A stretch of DNA of 6,552 bases, from the NCBI GenBank assembly GCA_020696885.1, contig JAJFMS010000426.1:1-6552 (forward strand), written 5' to 3'. A program made the translations under genes and the position numbers. This stretch comes from Armatimonadota bacterium (GTDB taxonomy: Bacteria > Armatimonadota > SYMT01). The notes below the pieces were generated by a model. It was not told where the DNA came from and ran no database searches. It was given only the letters and a program-made list of their open reading frames with translations. This document shows, one piece after another, positions 1 through 6,552 of the stretch (within the stretch, counting starts at the first letter, position 1; each line of letters opens with the position of its first letter).

Positions 1-4445
<4,445 letters not shown>

Positions 4446-4453
4446 AGCTCGGG

Positions 4454-4552
4454 GAAGTGCGACTACGAAGTGCGAAGTGCGAAGTGCGAAGTGCGAAGTG
4501 CGAAGTGCGAAGTGCGAATGGAGACCCCCGGGAAGTGCGAGTGACGAAGTGC
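4454..4552 (+). repeat. Heptamer tandem repeat (GAAGTGC)n
   Basis: Seven perfect head-to-tail copies of GAAGTGC occupy 4467-4515. Single perfect copies sit just outside at 4454-4460, 4532-4538 and 4546-4552, separated by short degenerate spacers, making ten copies in about 100 bases. The array begins nine bases after the beta-galactosidase stop. The unit is not a multiple of three, and no sensible protein is encoded on either strand. It fits the class of short tandemly repeated heptamers that expand by replication slippage; copy number is likely to vary between strains. Confidence 0.93.
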
Positions 4553-4573
4553 GGATGGGGTCCCTGTTCCCTT

Positions 4574-4615
4574 CCTGAACACCTGAACACCTGAATACCT
4601 GAACACCTGAACACC
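4574..4615 (+). repeat. Octamer tandem repeat (CCTGAACA)n
   Basis: Five consecutive copies of CCTGAACA run from 4574 to 4613, followed by the first two bases of a sixth. The third copy (4590-4597) differs at one base, reading CCTGAATA. The array lies 22 bases after the last heptamer copy and ends about 55 bases before the start of the TPR gene. It is unrelated in sequence to the heptamer, so this spacer holds two independent slippage-type arrays. Confidence 0.92.
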
Positions 4616-4668
4616 GGCGCGCAGCGCCTTAACCAGGTAAGCGACCCCTTTTCGGCGAACGGCCCGCT

Positions 4669-6207
4669 ATGGACCGCCCCCATGGATCGCTGCGAGCCCG
4701 GGTGTTGCTGGACATCGGCCGCCCGCGCGAGGCGTTGGAGTTGCTGAACGGTCCGGTGCGCGACGCATCCGACGATGAGGCCGGCTGGTGTCTCGTGGCG
4801 GAGGCTTTCTCGGCGTTGGGGGAGCACGAGCGGAGCCTGAAAGCGGCCGAATACGCGGTGCGCGCGCATCCCTACGATGCCGAGGGCCACCTCTGGAAGT
4901 GCCGCGCGCTGCTGGCCCTGGAGCGGAAGGACGCTGCTCTCAACGCGGCGCAAGCGGGGCTGGAGCAGTCTCACTACGATCACCGGATCCGCCGGTTGTT
5001 GGTGCGCGCGCAGCTCGCTTGCGGCCGGACCGTCGAGGCTCTCGTGGAGCTGGGCCAGCTCCAGGCACGGTTTCCAGAGGATTCGGAGATCGACTGTCTC
5101 ACCGGTGAGCTGGCCCTGGTTCGCGAGCGGGACTCGGAGGCAGAAGCGGCCTTCCGCGCGGCCGTGGAGCGCGAGCGAGACTGCGAGGCCGGCTGGGTCG
5201 GGCTGGCGCAGGTGCGTGGAAAGCGCGGGCTCCGCTTGGACGCAGCCCACTGCTACTATGAAGCCGGGCGGGCTAACCCGCAGGACCTGTCCTACCGCAG
5301 CCGGGGAGTCGCGGCCCTGGACGAGCTGGTAGACCAGCGCCTGGGCCTCGTGCCGGCCATCTACTATACGTTCACATTTATCGTGGGCGGCTTGTTTTGC
5401 GTTGCCTATCCGTTCTTGATCCCGGTGGTGATCGCCTTGATGGTGTGGGGCGGTCGGGCTTTGGGCGCATGGACGCTGGAGGGCATTCTGAAGACGCTGG
5501 TCCCGGAAGTGGGGGACTATTATCGCCGGGTCTATCCGTTACAAAGGGCCCAGAACGCCAAAGACACACGGGAAGGCTGCCTGATCCTGCTGGGCCTTCT
5601 CGGAGGGGTGTTGGGCTTGTGGGAGCTCACCCGCCGCGGCCTCTGGGAGTTGACGCTGCGGCTGCTGGTGGTGTCCGCGCTGACGATCCCGTGGCTCTGG
5701 AAGCGGTTCGCACCCCGGCGCCGCGAGCCTAAGCCGGAGCCGCCGCTGTTTCGGTTCCCGGACGAAGTGCTCGTTGGGGAAGAGGCGCCGCGCGTCGCAC
5801 CGGCAGCGGAGCCGCTCGAGATCGCGTGGACCCAGTTTAGCGAGGGGAAGGCGGCCGCGGCGCGGGAGACCGCGCGCATCCTTCTGGCGCAGCAACCCGA
5901 GGACGTGCACGCGCTGCGGATCTACTCGCTTGCCTCGCTGGCAGCGGGTGACGGCGAGGCCGGGTTGGAAGCGGCACAACGGGCGCGACAGGTCGATCCG
6001 GCGGCCCCCGACCTACGCGCCTTACTCTGGCTGCAGCTCGCGGCGGCGGAACGGTCGGACGAGGCACTCCACGAAGCCGAGCGCGATCCCGGTGAGCGGG
6101 ACGCCTGCCTGGAGATGCTGGTAGAACTGGTGGGTTACCTGGAAGCAGCCGGCGCAGCCGAGCCGGTGGCCGCGGGAAGTCGGCTCCGGAGTCGAGCCTC
6201 TACCTGA
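4669..6207 (+). CDS. TPR-repeat membrane protein, frame broken near its apparent 3' end
   Basis: Reading from the ATG at 4669, the first in-frame start after a stop at 4630, gives 512 residues. About six degenerate tetratricopeptide repeats fill residues 5-215 (for example AEYAVRAHPYD and AAFRAAVERERDC, with the usual Ala/Gly/Leu helix spacing). Next comes a long hydrophobic stretch at 228-262, probably a helical hairpin, then further membrane segments at about 303-318 and 328-344. A basic Pro-rich linker (345-360, KRFAPRRREPKPEP) leads to a second TPR block at about 384-475. TPR arrays bind other proteins, so a membrane-anchored scaffold is inferred; partners are unknown. No Shine-Dalgarno is near the ATG, so the start is only moderately supported. 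The TGA at 6205-6207 is probably not the true end: residues after about 503 (SRLRSRAST) look out of frame, and coding continues in another frame. Confidence 0.82.
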   Translation: MDRPHGSLRARVLLDIGRPREALELLNGPVRDASDDEAGWCLVAEAFSALGEHERSLKAAEYAVRAHPYDAEGHLWKCRALLALERKDAALNAAQAGLEQSHYDHRIRRLLVRAQLACGRTVEALVELGQLQARFPEDSEIDCLTGELALVRERDSEAEAAFRAAVERERDCEAGWVGLAQVRGKRGLRLDAAHCYYEAGRANPQDLSYRSRGVAALDELVDQRLGLVPAIYYTFTFIVGGLFCVAYPFLIPVVIALMVWGGRALGAWTLEGILKTLVPEVGDYYRRVYPLQRAQNAKDTREGCLILLGLLGGVLGLWELTRRGLWELTLRLLVVSALTIPWLWKRFAPRRREPKPEPPLFRFPDEVLVGEEAPRVAPAAEPLEIAWTQFSEGKAAAARETARILLAQQPEDVHALRIYSLASLAAGDGEAGLEAAQRARQVDPAAPDLRALLWLQLAAAERSDEALHEAERDPGERDACLEMLVELVGYLEAAGAAEPVAAGSRLRSRAST

Positions 6208-6552
6208 GCCAGTTGGGGGCGGTACTGGCACAGCAGCACCGTTATCGTGAGGCCTGGGCGCTCTGGGATCGAGCTCTACGCGCGGACCCTGAGGCCGAGT
6301 GGGCCGCAGCCAATCTGGACAGCCAACTCCGCTGGGCACTGATTATCAGCGCCGCGGTAGTCGCGGTAATCCTGGGGAGCGTGGCCTTCCTGCCGACGTT
6401 CTACGGCCAGCTCCGCAACCCCTGGATGCCCTGGGCTACATTTGCGGGTCCGTTTGTGACCATGGGAGCGTGCGCGCTATTGTATCGGCCCTGGAAGCGG
6501 CTGATCGGACCTTCGCTGCCGCGCTCCCAGTCCCCGGACTGGCCGAGCCTGC
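6177..6552 (+). pseudogene. Displaced C-terminal part of the TPR membrane protein, runs off the window
   Basis: From AAG at 6177 a different frame stays open to the window edge. It encodes one clean TPR unit (LYLSQLGAVLAQQHRYREAW, then ALWDRALRADPE; Leu-Gly, Tyr, Ala and Pro at canonical places). It is followed by two membrane segments, ALIISAAVVAVILGSVAFLP and one near ATFAGPFVTMGACALLY, then a basic stretch. The composition and the TPR-then-membrane order copy the preceding reading frame, so this is its natural continuation rather than a new gene; no start codon with a ribosome binding site precedes it. Adding one G to the GGG at 6174-6176 joins the two parts as ...PVAAGKSAPESSLYLSQLG. The 3' end lies outside the window. 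Confidence 0.75.

Noticed and set aside
4523..4562. Inverted repeat GACCCC/GGGGTC as a terminator
   Set aside because: Only six base pairs with a 28-base loop and no T-run; not convincing as a rho-independent terminator.
4467..4613. CRISPR-like array
   Set aside because: Units are 7-8 bases and contiguous without unique spacers; these are simple tandem repeats, and no cas genes are present.

Overview
The window comes from a GC-rich bacterium with third-position G/C bias in every real gene. It holds four loci: a gene start running leftward off the left edge, a broken CDI-type immunity gene, a very large exported LacZ-type beta-galactosidase, and a membrane-bound TPR protein running rightward off the right edge. 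The Sec signal peptide on the beta-galactosidase implies an envelope-bearing, polysaccharide- or glycan-degrading heterotroph. The phylum cannot be fixed from this sequence. The gene mix and the short tandem repeats would fit Acidobacteriota, Gemmatimonadota, Armatimonadota or Planctomycetota, but that is only an impression.

Layout. Bases 1-82 (minus strand) hold the first 27 codons of a protein that resembles the N-terminus of Rpn/DUF4351-like hypothetical proteins. It diverges from a plus-strand gene (153-588) that encodes a CdiI-family immunity-like protein whose reading frame is broken near base 504. After the break its original frame stays open through the spacer into the next gene. The apparent 1431-residue fusion with the beta-galactosidase is therefore an artefact. 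A 125-base spacer with a perfect TATAAT leads to the GH2 beta-galactosidase (714-4445), which carries all the main LacZ active-site residues. It also has a LamG/concanavalin-like domain of about 200 residues inserted in the catalytic barrel, and Thr where E. coli LacZ has Trp999. The next spacer (4446-4668) is largely two short tandem repeats, a heptamer (GAAGTGC) and an octamer (CCTGAACA). The last gene (4669 to the end) encodes TPR arrays separated by transmembrane segments. Its frame breaks near 6176, and clear TPR plus membrane coding continues in another frame to the window end.

How the genes relate. Nothing ties these genes into one pathway. The beta-galactosidase looks like a stand-alone periplasmic or secreted enzyme with its own promoter. 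The immunity-like gene is an orphan here, with no CdiA toxin visible. The TPR protein is probably a scaffold at the inner membrane with unknown partners. Both frame breaks are one-base changes explicable in short G runs and of opposite sign (one G too many, one too few). Sequence or consensus error is therefore a serious alternative to true gene decay. I see no convincing new multi-gene system. The most distinctive items are the LamG-inserted exported LacZ with the altered aglycone platform residue, and the double short-repeat spacer.
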